From assembly GCF_025141935.1 (NCBI RefSeq), contig NZ_CP081120.1:310001-374000 (forward strand): DNA of 64,000 bases, given 5' to 3'. A program made the translations under genes and the position numbers. The notes under the pieces are model-generated. The model saw only the letters and a program-made list of their open reading frames with translations, made no database searches and was not told where the DNA came from. Positions 17,107-26,865 of the stretch are shown one piece after another. How positions within the stretch are numbered: position 1 is the first letter of the stretch; every line of letters starts with the position of its first letter. The stretch is from Sulfitobacter sp. S190 (GTDB taxonomy: Bacteria; Pseudomonadota; Alphaproteobacteria; Rhodobacterales; Rhodobacteraceae).

Positions 17107-17961
17107 ATGGCTGATGATCCCAAGACGCTGGTTTCCACCGACTGGCTTGCGAAACACCTCAAGGACCCGGACCTGCGATTGCTGGATGCGTCGTGGTATC
17201 TGCCCGATGAAAATCGTGATCCGCTGGCCGAGTACAACGCGGCACATATTCCCGGCGCGCGGTTCTTTGATATCGACGAAATCTCGGACGCCCGCAGCGA
17301 CCTGCCGCATATGGCCCCGCCAATCGAAAAATTCATGTCGCGGATGCGGGCGATGGGCGTTGGCGATGGTCATCAGGTGGTCGTCTATGACGGCTCTGGT
17401 CTGCTTTCTGCGGCGCGGGTCTGGTGGCTTTTCCGCCTGATGGGGCAGGAAAACGTCGCGGTTCTGGACGGTGGATTGCCCAAATGGGTCGCGGAGGGGC
17501 ATCCGACAGAGGACATGCCGCCGATACCGCGGGACCGGCATATGACAGTACGGTTCCAGAACCAGTTGGTACGCGATGTCACGCAGGTGGCCCACGCCTC
17601 AAAGCTGGGCAGCCCGCAGATTGTCGATGCCCGTGCGGCCGCCCGTTTCCGCGGTGACGCGCCCGAACCCCGGGAGGGATTGCGCGCAGGCCACATTCCG
17701 GGGTCGCGCAACGTGCCATTTACCGATCTTCTGAATGCTGACAGAACGCTCAAGACCCCGGATGAAACACGCGCGGCGTTCGAGGCCGCGGGCGTCGATC
17801 TGGGCAAGCCGGTGATCACGACCTGCGGTTCCGGCGTCACGGCAGCGATACTGGCGTTGGCGCTCGAGCGGTTGGGTCATAACGACTGGGCTCTTTACGA
17901 TGGATCTTGGGCAGAGTGGGGGATGTTCCCGACCGTGCCCGTCGCGACCGGAGACGCATGA
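17107..17961 (+). CDS. sseA: 3-mercaptopyruvate sulfurtransferase
   Basis: 284 residues in two rhodanese domains (~10-135 and ~160-280). The active-site loop is C240-G-S-G-V-T, the mercaptopyruvate-sulfurtransferase form; thiosulfate sulfurtransferases carry a CRxGxT-type loop instead. It would move sulfur from 3-mercaptopyruvate to thiol acceptors in the cytoplasm. The start at 17107 (MADDPKTL) is preferred over 17089. The gene overlaps the aminotransferase gene by four bases (ATGA); an aromatic/aspartate-family aminotransferase can also form 3-mercaptopyruvate from cysteine, so the pairing makes metabolic sense. Confidence 0.93.
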   Translation: MADDPKTLVSTDWLAKHLKDPDLRLLDASWYLPDENRDPLAEYNAAHIPGARFFDIDEISDARSDLPHMAPPIEKFMSRMRAMGVGDGHQVVVYDGSGLLSAARVWWLFRLMGQENVAVLDGGLPKWVAEGHPTEDMPPIPRDRHMTVRFQNQLVRDVTQVAHASKLGSPQIVDARAAARFRGDAPEPREGLRAGHIPGSRNVPFTDLLNADRTLKTPDETRAAFEAAGVDLGKPVITTCGSGVTAAILALALERLGHNDWALYDGSWAEWGMFPTVPVATGDA

Positions 17962-19145
17962 TGTTCGAGACACTGCAGGCCCAGCCGGCCGACAAGATTC
18001 TGGCGCTTGTCCAGATGTACCGCGAAGACCCGCGAGAGATGAAAATCGATCTGGGCGTGGGTGTGTACAAGGATGCGACGGGGCTGACCCCGGTAATGCG
18101 GGCCGTCAAAACCGCGGAGCGGCAGCTTTGGGAGACGCAGGACAGCAAGGTTTATACCGGTCTTGCGGGTGATCCGGCATTCGGTGATGCGTTGGTTGAT
18201 CTGGTGCTGGGCGATGCGGTATCCCGCGATACCGTGGCCGCCGCCGCGACACCGGGCGGGACAGGTGCGGTCCGACAGGCGTTCGAGATGATCCAGATGG
18301 CGCGCCCCGATGCGCGGGTCTTTGTGTCGGACCCGACGTGGCCCAATCATCTGTCCATCCTGAATTATCTGGGAATGGAGATCGTTCCCTACCGGTATTT
18401 TGACGCCGAAACGCGTGGTGTGGATTTTAACGGGCTGATCGAGGATCTTAAAACGGCCCGCGCGGGCGACGTCGTGCTGTTTCATGGATGCTGTCACAAC
18501 CCCACCGGCGCCAATCTCAACCCCACCGAGTGGGACGCCGTGATCGACGTGCTGTTGCAAACCGGCGCAACGCCAATGATCGACATTGCGTATCAGGGTT
18601 TCGGCGATGGTCTGGACGAGGATGCAGCGGCAACGCGCAAATTGGCCGCCGCGGTGCCCGAATGTCTGATTGCCGCAAGCTGCTCCAAGAATTTCGGTAT
18701 CTACCGCGAGCGGACGGGTATCCTGATGGCTGTTTCGGCAGATACATTGGCGACGGGTCTGAACCAGTCGACGCTGGCGTTCCTCAATCGCCAGAACTTC
18801 AGTTTTCCTCCCGATCACGGCGCTCGTGTCGTGACGATGATCCTGAAAGATGACGCGCTGCGTGCAGATTGGCAGGCAGAGCTCGAAGAGGTCCGCACCG
18901 GTATGCTGGGTCTGCGCACGCAGTTGGCGGGCGAGTTGCAGCGGCTGAGCGGGTCGGACCGGTTCGGTTTTCTCGCCCAGCACCGCGGTATGTTTTCAAG
19001 ACTGGGGACAACGCCCGAACTGGTCGAAAAGCTGCGCAAGGATCACGCGATTTACATGGTCGGTGACAGCAGGATGAACATTGCGGGCCTGAACCCGCAA
19101 ACGGTACCGGTGCTTGCGCAGGCGATCATCGACGCCGGCATCTGA
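17958..19145 (+). CDS. tyrB: Aromatic amino acid / aspartate aminotransferase (class I)
   Basis: 395 residues, PLP-dependent, I-alpha subfamily: FETLQAQPADKILALVQMY at the start, LGVGVYKDATG, HGCCHNPTGANL, and the Schiff-base lysine K244 in SCSKNFGIYRERTG. It transfers amino groups between aromatic amino acids or aspartate (possibly cysteine) and 2-oxoglutarate. The start is ATG 17958, overlapping the sseA stop, or the adjacent ATG at 17961. A strong bidirectional terminator follows. AspC and TyrB activities are hard to separate by sequence, so the symbol is tentative. Confidence 0.87.
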   Translation: MMFETLQAQPADKILALVQMYREDPREMKIDLGVGVYKDATGLTPVMRAVKTAERQLWETQDSKVYTGLAGDPAFGDALVDLVLGDAVSRDTVAAAATPGGTGAVRQAFEMIQMARPDARVFVSDPTWPNHLSILNYLGMEIVPYRYFDAETRGVDFNGLIEDLKTARAGDVVLFHGCCHNPTGANLNPTEWDAVIDVLLQTGATPMIDIAYQGFGDGLDEDAAATRKLAAAVPECLIAASCSKNFGIYRERTGILMAVSADTLATGLNQSTLAFLNRQNFSFPPDHGARVVTMILKDDALRADWQAELEEVRTGMLGLRTQLAGELQRLSGSDRFGFLAQHRGMFSRLGTTPELVEKLRKDHAIYMVGDSRMNIAGLNPQTVPVLAQAIIDAGI

Positions 19146-19162
19146 ACCCAAACGACGTCGGC

Positions 19163-19199
19163 AAAAAAGCCCCGCAGCGGTTCGGCTGCGGGGCTTTTT
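19163..19199. terminator. Bidirectional rho-independent terminator between tyrB and amtB
   Basis: GCCCCGCAGC (19169-19178) pairs perfectly with GCTGCGGGGC (19185-19194) around a six-base loop, flanked by six A on the left and five T on the right. It can end both the rightward tyrB transcript and the leftward glnK-amtB transcript. Confidence 0.93.
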
Positions 19200-19252
19200 C
19201 TTTGTGGTGGGTGCCGCGTCCCACTCTGTGCGGGGCGCGGCGTGGGCTGATA

Positions 19253-20566
19253 TCAGCCGCGGGAGAATTCGGGATAGGCTTCCATGCCCAGCTCGGATGT
19301 ATCGAGACCCGTGATCTCGGCCTCTTCGCTGACGCGAATGCCCATGACGGCCTTCAGAAGTAGCCATAGGACAGCCGCTGCAACAAAGGTGAAGACACCG
19401 TAGGCCACGATACCCGTAAGCTGCGTGATGAGGCTTGCGTCACCGTTGTAGAATACGACCGCGATCGTGCCCCAGATGCCCGCAAAGAGGTGCACAGGGA
19501 TGGCGCCGACAACGTCGTCGATTTTCAGCTTGTCGAGCATTGGCACCGCAAAGACCACGATCGCGCCGCCAATGGCACCGATCCAGAGCGAGCCGAAAAG
19601 CGATGGCGCAAGCGGTTCTGCCGTGATCGACACCAGACCGGCAAGACAGCCGTTCAGAACCATCGTCAGGTCGACCTTCTTGTACAATACCTGCGTCAGG
19701 ATCAGCGCCGCAACGGCACCCGCTGCCGCGGCCATGTTCGTGTTGGCAAAGATCCGGCCCACGTCGGTGATGTCACCCACAGTGCCCGCAGCCAGTTGCG
19801 AGCCGCCATTGAAGCCGAACCAACCAAGCCACAGGATGAACGTGCCCAATGTCGCCAGCGCAAGGTTGGAGCCGGGCATCGGATTCACGCGGCCGTCCTT
19901 GTATTTGCCCAGACGCGGTCCGAGGATCAGCGCACCGGCAAGAGCCGCCCAACCGCCGACAGAGTGTACCACGGTGGAACCGGCGAAGTCGGAGAAGCCC
20001 ATTTCGGACAGCCAGCCGCCGCCCCACTGCCAGGAGCCGGAAATCGGGTACAGAAGACCCGTCAGCACCAGCACGAAGATGAGGAAGGGCCACAGTTTGA
20101 TGCGTTCGGCCAGCGCGCCCGATACGATCGAAGCGGTCGCCGCGACGAACATCAGCTGGAAGAAGAAGTCCGAGGCGACGGATGCGTAATCAAGCGATGC
20201 ATCCGCAGCGGCAAGCCCGACAGGCTCCAACACGGTCGGCACGAAGTTGAAAGCGAAGTATCCGTTAAAGTCGCCGGGATACATCAGGTTGAAGCCGACC
20301 AACCAGTACATGATCGATGCGAGCGAGAACAAGGCGATGTTCTTGGTCAACTGCATCGTGACGTTCTTGGAGCGCACGAGACCGGCCTCGAGCATGGCAA
20401 AACCGGCAGCCATCCAGAACACCAGAAACCCGCCCACCAGAAACAGCAGGGTGGTCATGATATAGGGACCGATTTCATCAAAGCCCGGCGCGGCGGCGTC
20501 CTGGGCCAATGCGAATGTCGGCAGCAGTGCTGCAACAGTCGCGGCTGGAAGTATGTATCGTTTCAT
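19253..20566 (-). CDS. amtB: Ammonium transporter AmtB
   Basis: 437 residues: a signal peptide (about 1-21, ending ALAQ) and about eleven transmembrane helices. It carries the conserved twin-histidine pore environments (VHSVGGWAALAGALILGPR and VHLFAGIWGT) and the AGFAMLEAGLVRSKN motif. It conducts ammonium/ammonia into the cytoplasm. The gene lies 18 bases after glnK, the usual partner, whose unmodified form plugs the channel when nitrogen is plentiful. The C-terminal tail (SEEAEITGLDTSELGMEAYPEFSRG) contains the cytoplasmic region through which GlnK acts. Confidence 0.96.
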   Translation of the reverse strand: MKRYILPAATVAALLPTFALAQDAAAPGFDEIGPYIMTTLLFLVGGFLVFWMAAGFAMLEAGLVRSKNVTMQLTKNIALFSLASIMYWLVGFNLMYPGDFNGYFAFNFVPTVLEPVGLAAADASLDYASVASDFFFQLMFVAATASIVSGALAERIKLWPFLIFVLVLTGLLYPISGSWQWGGGWLSEMGFSDFAGSTVVHSVGGWAALAGALILGPRLGKYKDGRVNPMPGSNLALATLGTFILWLGWFGFNGGSQLAAGTVGDITDVGRIFANTNMAAAAGAVAALILTQVLYKKVDLTMVLNGCLAGLVSITAEPLAPSLFGSLWIGAIGGAIVVFAVPMLDKLKIDDVVGAIPVHLFAGIWGTIAVVFYNGDASLITQLTGIVAYGVFTFVAAAVLWLLLKAVMGIRVSEEAEITGLDTSELGMEAYPEFSRG

Positions 20567-20584
20567 CGTCTATCCGTCCCTTGA

Positions 20585-20923
<339 letters not shown>

Positions 20924-21039
20924 CTATCGATCCCCTTGTAGTGCAGGTTGTTCCTGCCGGTTGCCCCGCCAGCAAACGGGACGAACCGCAGAGTTGTGAA
21001 GCATTTCGCTCTTTTGCCGCGACACGGTTCCGGCTGGAG

Positions 21040-21056
21040 TGATTAAAAAATAATCA
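21040..21056. promoter_or_regulatory. AT-rich inverted repeat in the glnK / PBP divergent region
   Basis: TGATTA (21040-21045) and TAATCA (21051-21056) form an inverted repeat around five A. It lies about 117 bases upstream of the glnK start in an otherwise AT-rich 253-base divergent region. It may be a regulator site or part of the glnK promoter; no named factor is recognised. Confidence 0.3.
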
Positions 21057-21176
21057 ACACGACTAAACAGCCTAAAAACTGTGCAAATATTTGAGGGTTG
21101 TTTGCCGATCAAACGCTAAACAATCGGGTTCAGGCGGGGTAAACTGGCCCGAACAAAGGGCGAGCAGGCCAATTTC

Positions 21177-23366
21177 ATGAGTGATTCATCCAAGCGTAAG
21201 CGACCGCTGGTTGCGGAGAAGCGGTATGGCGCGGCGTCCAAGGCGCAGCAGAGCCGGTCGAAAACCAAGTCGAGAAAGAAAAAGCCTGCCAAACGCCGGA
21301 GCCGTGCGCCGCGCCGTGGCGGTATCCTCGGCTTTCTGTCGCGGATCGCACGCTGGGTCATGCGCCTGATCTGGGTGCTGTTCTCGCGCACCGCGCTTGT
21401 CGGTATCGCGATGCTCGCGCTGATAGTCGGCTATTTCTACACCACCCTGCCGCCTGTAGAAGAGCTGCTTGACGGACGTGTCAGCGGCTCCGTGACCATG
21501 ATCGATAACGAGGGCGAGGTATTCGCCTGGCGTGGAGACCAGTTCGGAGGGGTCGTCACGGCGCAAACCGTTTCGCCAAACCTCAAGAACGCGGTGATCG
21601 CGACCGAGGACAAGAGATTTTACCGGCATTTCGGGTTGAGCCCGCGGGGCATCGCATCGGCGGTGCGCATCAACATGAGCGAGGGCCGCGGCCCGTTGTC
21701 GGGGCACGGCGGCTCCACCATCACGCAACAGACGGCGAAGTTGCTGTGCCTTGGCGAACCTTTTGATCCGACCTCCGGCCAGACAGAAGCCGAATACGAG
21801 GCCGATTGCCGCCGCGGATCAATCAAGCGCAAGGCGAAGGAAGCCGTCTATGCGATGGCGATGGAGGCGAAGTACACCAAGGACGAAATCCTGTCGATCT
21901 ACCTGAACCGTGCGTATCTTGGTGGGGGTGCATATGGCGCCGAGGCGGCGGCACAGCGCTATTTTGGCAAGCCCGCCGCGGCGGTGAATGCAGCCGAAGG
22001 GGCGATGATAGCAGGGCTGCTGACCGCACCGTCAACTCTGGCGCCGACCAGCAACCTCGAGCGATCGCAAAACCGTGCCGCAACGGTGCTGCGCCTGATG
22101 CGCGAACAGGGATATATCGATGCGGAACAGGAAGCGCGCGCCAAAGCAAATCCTGCGGTGTTGTCCGAAGCCGCGCAGGCGCGGGCCGGTGGTTATTTCG
22201 CGGATTGGGTCATGTCGTCAGGCCCCGAATTCTTTACCCGTAAAACCACAGAGGATGTGATCATTCGCACGACCCTCGACCAACGGATGCAGCGCGCCGC
22301 CGAAGAAGGTCTGAAATGGGTTTTCGAGAACAAGGTCCGTGCGGGATCCAAGGCGCAAGCCGCCATTGTCGTGATGAGCGCCGATGGCGCGGTGCGGGCG
22401 ATGGTCGGCGGGCGCAAGACAAAGGTAACGGGGGCGTTCAACCGCGCCACACAGGCGCTGCGCCAGACGGGATCGGCGTTCAAACCGTTCGTCTATGCTG
22501 CCGCGCTCGATCTTGGCTATTCGCCCAACGATATCGTCGTGGACGAACCCTATTGTCTGGATATTCCGGGTTCGGGGCAGTGGTGTCCGAAAAACTACAC
22601 CAACCGTTTCGTGGGGCCGACGTCGATGACGACCGCATTGGCGCAGTCGCTCAACATTCCGGCAGTCAAGATTTCCGAAAGCGTGGGCCGTGATGTGGTT
22701 AGCACGGTTGCCGAGCAGTTCGGGATCAAGAACGATCTGGCGGCGGGTCCGGCCCTCGCGCTTGGCGCATCCGAAAGCACATTGCTCGAAATGACGGGTG
22801 CATTCGCGGGAATTTTGAATGGCGGCTCTTCAGTCACGCCGTACGGGCTGCTTGATCTGCGATTGCGTGGCGATGACGAGCTGTTGATGGGAACAGGGGG
22901 CGGCATTGGTGAGCGGGTCATTCAGGAAGAAGCGGCAGGCCAACTTATCTATATGATGGAGAAGGTTGTCAGCGAAGGCACCGGCAAGCGTGCGCGGCTC
23001 GAAAACTGGCAGGTGGCCGGAAAAACAGGGACAACATCCGCGGCAAAAGATGCCTGGTTCATCGGGTTCTCGGCGGATTACGTGGCCGGCGTCTGGATGG
23101 GATACGACGACAACACCCCGCTCAAGGGTGTGACCGGCGGTGGGCTCCCTGCGGACATCTGGCGCGAAACGATGCAGCGGGTGCACGTAGGCATCGATCC
23201 CAAGCCGCTGCCGATGATCAAACCGGCGGCCCCGCAAGTGGTCTTTCAGGGCGAAACGAACCAGGCTGCGCCCCAACCGGCACCGCAACCGCAACGCCGC
23301 GAACCTGCCCGCCCGCTCAGCCTGATCGATCAGGTCCTGCGCGATATTTTCGGTGGCGGAAACTGA
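21177..23366 (+). CDS. Class A penicillin-binding protein (PBP1A family)
   Basis: 729-residue bifunctional peptidoglycan synthase. A very basic cytoplasmic N-terminus (~1-50) and one membrane helix (~65-88) are followed by the glycosyltransferase-51 domain (ATEDKRFYRHFGLSPRG, GGSTITQQ) and the transpeptidase domain. The latter shows the SxxK motif in TGSAFKPF, SLN, and KTGTT. It lacks the OB-like insertion of E. coli PBP1A and is correspondingly shorter. A Pro/Gln-rich stretch near residues 695-715 precedes the end. The gene stands alone, divergent from glnK, with a strong inverted repeat just after the stop. Confidence 0.93.
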   Translation: MSDSSKRKRPLVAEKRYGAASKAQQSRSKTKSRKKKPAKRRSRAPRRGGILGFLSRIARWVMRLIWVLFSRTALVGIAMLALIVGYFYTTLPPVEELLDGRVSGSVTMIDNEGEVFAWRGDQFGGVVTAQTVSPNLKNAVIATEDKRFYRHFGLSPRGIASAVRINMSEGRGPLSGHGGSTITQQTAKLLCLGEPFDPTSGQTEAEYEADCRRGSIKRKAKEAVYAMAMEAKYTKDEILSIYLNRAYLGGGAYGAEAAAQRYFGKPAAAVNAAEGAMIAGLLTAPSTLAPTSNLERSQNRAATVLRLMREQGYIDAEQEARAKANPAVLSEAAQARAGGYFADWVMSSGPEFFTRKTTEDVIIRTTLDQRMQRAAEEGLKWVFENKVRAGSKAQAAIVVMSADGAVRAMVGGRKTKVTGAFNRATQALRQTGSAFKPFVYAAALDLGYSPNDIVVDEPYCLDIPGSGQWCPKNYTNRFVGPTSMTTALAQSLNIPAVKISESVGRDVVSTVAEQFGIKNDLAAGPALALGASESTLLEMTGAFAGILNGGSSVTPYGLLDLRLRGDDELLMGTGGGIGERVIQEEAAGQLIYMMEKVVSEGTGKRARLENWQVAGKTGTTSAAKDAWFIGFSADYVAGVWMGYDDNTPLKGVTGGGLPADIWRETMQRVHVGIDPKPLPMIKPAAPQVVFQGETNQAAPQPAPQPQRREPARPLSLIDQVLRDIFGGGN

Positions 23367-23373
23367 CGCTTCA

Positions 23374-23401
23374 AGATTTGTGCGAACCTGCGCACAAATC
23401 T
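23374..23401. repeat. Perfect 11-bp inverted repeat after the PBP gene
   Basis: AGATTTGTGCG (23374-23384) and CGCACAAATCT (23391-23401) pair perfectly around AACCTG. No T-run follows, so it is at best a weak terminator for the PBP gene. It lies 60-90 bases before the phzF-like start and could equally be an operator for that gene. Confidence 0.55.
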
Positions 23402-23462
23402 GCGTTGGCGCTTGCACGGGCTGTTTCCTAGGTGTGACTGACACATAAAAAAGGAGACAGTG

Positions 23463-24308
23463 ATGCAAGAGCCAGTAAAAATCTCGTCGTTTTCCGATGG
23501 CGCGCGTGGTGGCAATCCGGCTGGTGTTGTGATTGCGGATAGGTTGCCTGCCGCAAGCGAAATGCAGAAAGTTGCGGCGGACCTCGGCTTTTCGGAAACC
23601 GCCTTTGCCGCTCGGGACGCAGATGGCGGGTGGACCGTTCGGTACTATGCGCCCGAGGGTGAGGTGGCGTTTTGTGGTCATGCGACGATCGCGCTTGGCG
23701 CACAGTTGGGGCGGCTGAATGGCGCGGGCACGTATCCGCTGCATCTGCGCGATGACTTTATTTCTGTACGCGCCGATCCGGCGGGCGATGGCTGGAAAGC
23801 CGCATTGCAATCACCCGCGACATGGTCCGAAGAACTCGACCTGACGTTGACGCAAGAGCTTTTGCAGAATTTCGGTCTGACGGACGCCGATCTCGATACG
23901 CGTCTGCGCCCCGCCTTGGCCTTTGCCGGTGTGCGCCACGCCGTGCTGCCATTGGCCCGTCGAGAGACGCTTTCGCAGATGGAATATCCTTTCGAAGCGG
24001 TCAAGGCGCTGATGCATGCGCATGATCTCGTCACCGTCAGCCTGATCTTTTTCGAGGGGCCGCGCGTGATCCACGCGCGCAATGCGTTTGCCAGTGGCGG
24101 AGTGGTCGAGGACCCGGCGACGGGCGCGGCGGCCGCCGCACTTGGCGGACTGCTGGTCGACCGGAATTGGGACGGTCTGCAGGGCGGAGGCGCGATAGAT
24201 ATCCGTCAGGGCGACGATATGGGGATGCCGTCGCGTATCCGTGTCGATGTGACCGGCGTGCCGGGCGACAGTGTGACAGTAAGCGGTGCCGTGCGCTGGA
24301 TGGGATAA
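23463..24308 (+). CDS. PhzF-family isomerase/epimerase-like protein
   Basis: 281 residues. ATG 23463 sits five bases after AAGGAGA; a GTG directly before it is a less likely start. Family signatures are FSDGARGGNPAGVV, LGFSETAFAA (with the conserved catalytic glutamate), APEGEVAFCGHATIALG, and FASGGVVEDPATGAAAAALGG. The fold is a pair of diaminopimelate-epimerase-like domains. Only phenazine PhzF has a well-defined reaction; most relatives, including this one, are functionally unassigned. There is no phenazine cluster here. Confidence 0.88.
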   Translation: MQEPVKISSFSDGARGGNPAGVVIADRLPAASEMQKVAADLGFSETAFAARDADGGWTVRYYAPEGEVAFCGHATIALGAQLGRLNGAGTYPLHLRDDFISVRADPAGDGWKAALQSPATWSEELDLTLTQELLQNFGLTDADLDTRLRPALAFAGVRHAVLPLARRETLSQMEYPFEAVKALMHAHDLVTVSLIFFEGPRVIHARNAFASGGVVEDPATGAAAAALGGLLVDRNWDGLQGGGAIDIRQGDDMGMPSRIRVDVTGVPGDSVTVSGAVRWMG

Positions 24309-24395
24309 GCGGCGCTGGGCAAATGCGGGCTTTTCACTTGTCGGGGCGGGCGGTAACGTCCCGACAGATACACATCGCTGCCAAGGAGCGCCCCC

Positions 24396-24854
24396 ATGAG
24401 CCACGCACAAAACCTTTCAGAAAAAGGCATCACACTTCCAGATGCGTCGGCGCCCGCTGCCAACTATGTTCCTTACGTTCGGGTCGGCAACACGCTTTAC
24501 GTTTCAGGCCAGATTTCGCGCAACGACGACGGGCTGATCACCGGTGTTCTGGGCGATGACATGAGCGTCGAAGAAGGGGCTGCCGCAGCGCAGACCTGCG
24601 CTTTGCAATTGCTGGCACAGGTGCGGGCGGCATGCGATGGCGACATTGACCGGATGGTGCGGGTCGTGAAGTTGACCGGATTCGTGAATTCGACCAAGGA
24701 TTTCACCCAGCAGCCGCAGGTCATCAACGGGTGTTCCGATTTCCTCGTGGAAACTTTGGGTGATGCCGGGCGGCATGCCCGCTCTGCCGTGTCCGCGGGC
24801 GCGCTGCCTTTGGGTGTTGCGGTCGAGATCGAAGGCATCTTCGAAATCAAATGA
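24396..24854 (+). CDS. RidA/YjgF-family protein
   Basis: 152 residues with a good AAGGAG site. The longer RidA subgroup pattern is seen: GITLPDASAPAANYVPYVRVGNTLYVSGQI, then the HARSAVSAGALPLGVAVEIEGIFEI ending that carries the conserved arginine. Archetypal RidA deaminates reactive enamine/imine intermediates released by PLP enzymes. This longer subgroup (about 150 residues) is less studied, so the deaminase role is likely but not certain. Its stop overlaps the next gene by four bases (ATGA). Confidence 0.87.
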   Translation: MSHAQNLSEKGITLPDASAPAANYVPYVRVGNTLYVSGQISRNDDGLITGVLGDDMSVEEGAAAAQTCALQLLAQVRAACDGDIDRMVRVVKLTGFVNSTKDFTQQPQVINGCSDFLVETLGDAGRHARSAVSAGALPLGVAVEIEGIFEIK

Positions 24855-25627
24855 CCCAAGCCAATCCACAGCTGCCAGACAGCTTTCTCGCGGTTCCGTT
24901 GACGCACCGCGCCCTTCATGACGTTGCCGATGGCCGACCTGAGAATTCGCGGGCCGCGATCCGCGCGGCGATCGCCCACGGCTACGGTATCGAAATTGAC
25001 GTGCAGCTCAGCGGCGATGGCGCGGCGATGGTGTTTCATGACTACCACCTTGAACGGCTGACGGAGGTGCAGGGCGCTGTGCAGTTGCATTCAACAGCCG
25101 CGTTGAAGTCGATCAATCTGCGTGGCGGCGACGAAGGTATTCCCGATTTGCCGGAAGTGCTGGAGCTGGTGGCCGGTCGGGTGCCGCTGCTGATCGAACT
25201 GAAGGATCAGGACGGCGCGATGGGACCCAATGTCGGAGCTCTGGAACGGGCCACTGCGACTGCCATCAAAGGGTACGGCGGCGACGTGGCCGTAATGTCG
25301 TTCAACCCACACTCGACGGCTCTGATGCGGGAATTGTGCCCCGACATTCCACGTGGGCTGACCACGAGTGCTTTCACCCCCAAGGACTGGCCTTTCGGAG
25401 AGGACGTCTGCGCGCGCTTGCGCGAGATACCGGATTACGATCGTGTCGGCGCATCCTTTATCAGCCACGAGGCTGCGGATCTGGACCGTCCGCGGGTGGC
25501 CGAATTGAAGGCGCAGGGCGCGCGTGTCTGCTGTTGGACCATCCGCAGCCCCGAACAGGAAGCCGAGGCCCGCAAAGTTGCCGATAATATTACCTTCGAG
25601 AGGTATCTCGCCGCGCTCGACGCTTGA
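24851..25627 (+). CDS. Glycerophosphodiester phosphodiesterase-family protein
   Basis: 258-residue TIM-barrel protein. The GDPD pattern is present: THRALHD with NSRAAIRAAIAHGYGIEIDVQLSGDGAAMVFHDYHLERLT, i.e. the conserved His, Glu-x-Asp and second His that bind metal and perform catalysis. LLIELKDQ supplies another acidic residue. It would release glycerol phosphate from glycerophosphodiesters derived from membrane lipids. There is no signal peptide, so it is cytoplasmic like UgpQ. Translationally coupled to the RidA gene. Confidence 0.88.
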   Translation: MTQANPQLPDSFLAVPLTHRALHDVADGRPENSRAAIRAAIAHGYGIEIDVQLSGDGAAMVFHDYHLERLTEVQGAVQLHSTAALKSINLRGGDEGIPDLPEVLELVAGRVPLLIELKDQDGAMGPNVGALERATATAIKGYGGDVAVMSFNPHSTALMRELCPDIPRGLTTSAFTPKDWPFGEDVCARLREIPDYDRVGASFISHEAADLDRPRVAELKAQGARVCCWTIRSPEQEAEARKVADNITFERYLAALDA

Positions 25628-25677
25628 ACTTCGCGGTGCCGGCCACAGGTTAGCGGCTGCAGGGCAAGGAAAGAGCA

Positions 25678-26865
25678 ATGAGCGCGCAAGAGGTGGAAAT
25701 CAGGGTCATTGGATCTTTGGCCGAGATATCGGCCGATGAGTGGGATGCATGCGCCTGCCCCGAGGCGATCAGGGGCGGCCGCCCTATTGATCCCTTCACG
25801 ACCCACCGGTTTCTCAAGGCGCTGGAAGACAGCGGGAGTGTCGGGCCCGGCACCGGCTGGCAGCCGCAGTATCTGGCTGCGCATATCGACGGTCAGCTGA
25901 TTGCGGTGGCGCCGCTTTACGCCAAATCCCACAGTCAGGGTGAGTACATTTTCGATCACAACTGGGCGCACGCGTACGAGCGTGCGGGCGGGCGGTATTA
26001 TCCGAAATTGCAGATCGCGGTGCCCTTCACGCCCGCCACAGGCCGCAGGTTCCTTGCCCGTCCGGGGTTCGAGAAATCAGGCGTCGAAGCGCTGATTCAG
26101 GGTGCGATGCAGTTGACCGAGAATAACGCCCTGAGTTCGGTCAACGTCACATTCTGTACCGCGCAGGAAGCCGAGCAGGCAGAAGCGCTGGGAATGATGT
26201 CGCGCAAGAGCCAGCAGTTTCACTGGCGCAACGATGGCTACGCGGATTTTGACGGATTTCTGCAAAGTCTGTCGAGCCGCAAGCGCAAGAACATCCGCAA
26301 GGAACGGGCAGCTGCGAATGATTTTGGCGGTTCGATCCATGTGCTGACCGGAGATCAGATTACGCCCGAACACTGGGATGCCTTTTGGGTGTTTTATCAG
26401 GATACCGGCGCGCGCAAATGGGGGCAGCCGTACCTTACACGCGCGTTCTTTGACGAGGCGCACAAAGTGCTGCGGGATGACATCGCCTTGGTGTTGGCCG
26501 AACGGGATGGCCGGTGGATTGCCGGCGCGCTGAACTTTATTGGCGCAGACGCGTTATTCGGGCGGTACTGGGGATGTACGGAGCACCATTCATGTCTGCA
26601 TTTCGAGCTTTGCTATTACCGCGCAATCGATATGGCGATTGACTTGCGGCTTGGCACGGTGGAGGCGGGCGCGCAGGGCGAGCACAAGCTGGCGCGGGGG
26701 TATCTGCCTACCGCCACGTGGTCGCTTCACTGGTTGCGTGATCCGGGGTTTGCCCGCGCGGTGGGTGACTACCTGCAAGCCGAGCGTGCCGCAGTGGACG
26801 AAGAGATCGAGGTGCTGACCGACTACGGCCCCTTCAAACGATCACAGATCGAGGAACAGGAATGA
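25678..26865 (+). CDS. FemAB-like / DUF482 GNAT acyltransferase
   Basis: 395 residues of the PF04339-type family, which has two GNAT-like halves: [25 protein letters not shown] and [18 protein letters not shown] segments at the start, and [15 protein letters not shown] with the [27 protein letters not shown] block later. Members resemble peptidyltransferases, but their substrate is unknown. The stop overlaps the start of the PhhB gene by four bases, and the two may be made together. Confidence 0.85.
   Translation: MSAQEVEIRVIGSLAEISADEWDACACPEAIRGGRPIDPFTTHRFLKALEDSGSVGPGTGWQPQYLAAHIDGQLIAVAPLYAKSHSQGEYIFDHNWAHAYERAGGRYYPKLQIAVPFTPATGRRFLARPGFEKSGVEALIQGAMQLTENNALSSVNVTFCTAQEAEQAEALGMMSRKSQQFHWRNDGYADFDGFLQSLSSRKRKNIRKERAAANDFGGSIHVLTGDQITPEHWDAFWVFYQDTGARKWGQPYLTRAFFDEAHKVLRDDIALVLAERDGRWIAGALNFIGADALFGRYWGCTEHHSCLHFELCYYRAIDMAIDLRLGTVEAGAQGEHKLARGYLPTATWSLHWLRDPGFARAVGDYLQAERAAVDEEIEVLTDYGPFKRSQIEEQE

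Noticed and set aside
17107..17961. Thiosulfate sulfurtransferase (rhodanese) as the function of the two-domain protein
   Set aside because: The active-site loop CGSGVT is the mercaptopyruvate sulfurtransferase form.
19490..20584. A ~364-codon plus-strand frame over amtB
   Set aside because: Antisense shadow of the ammonium transporter.
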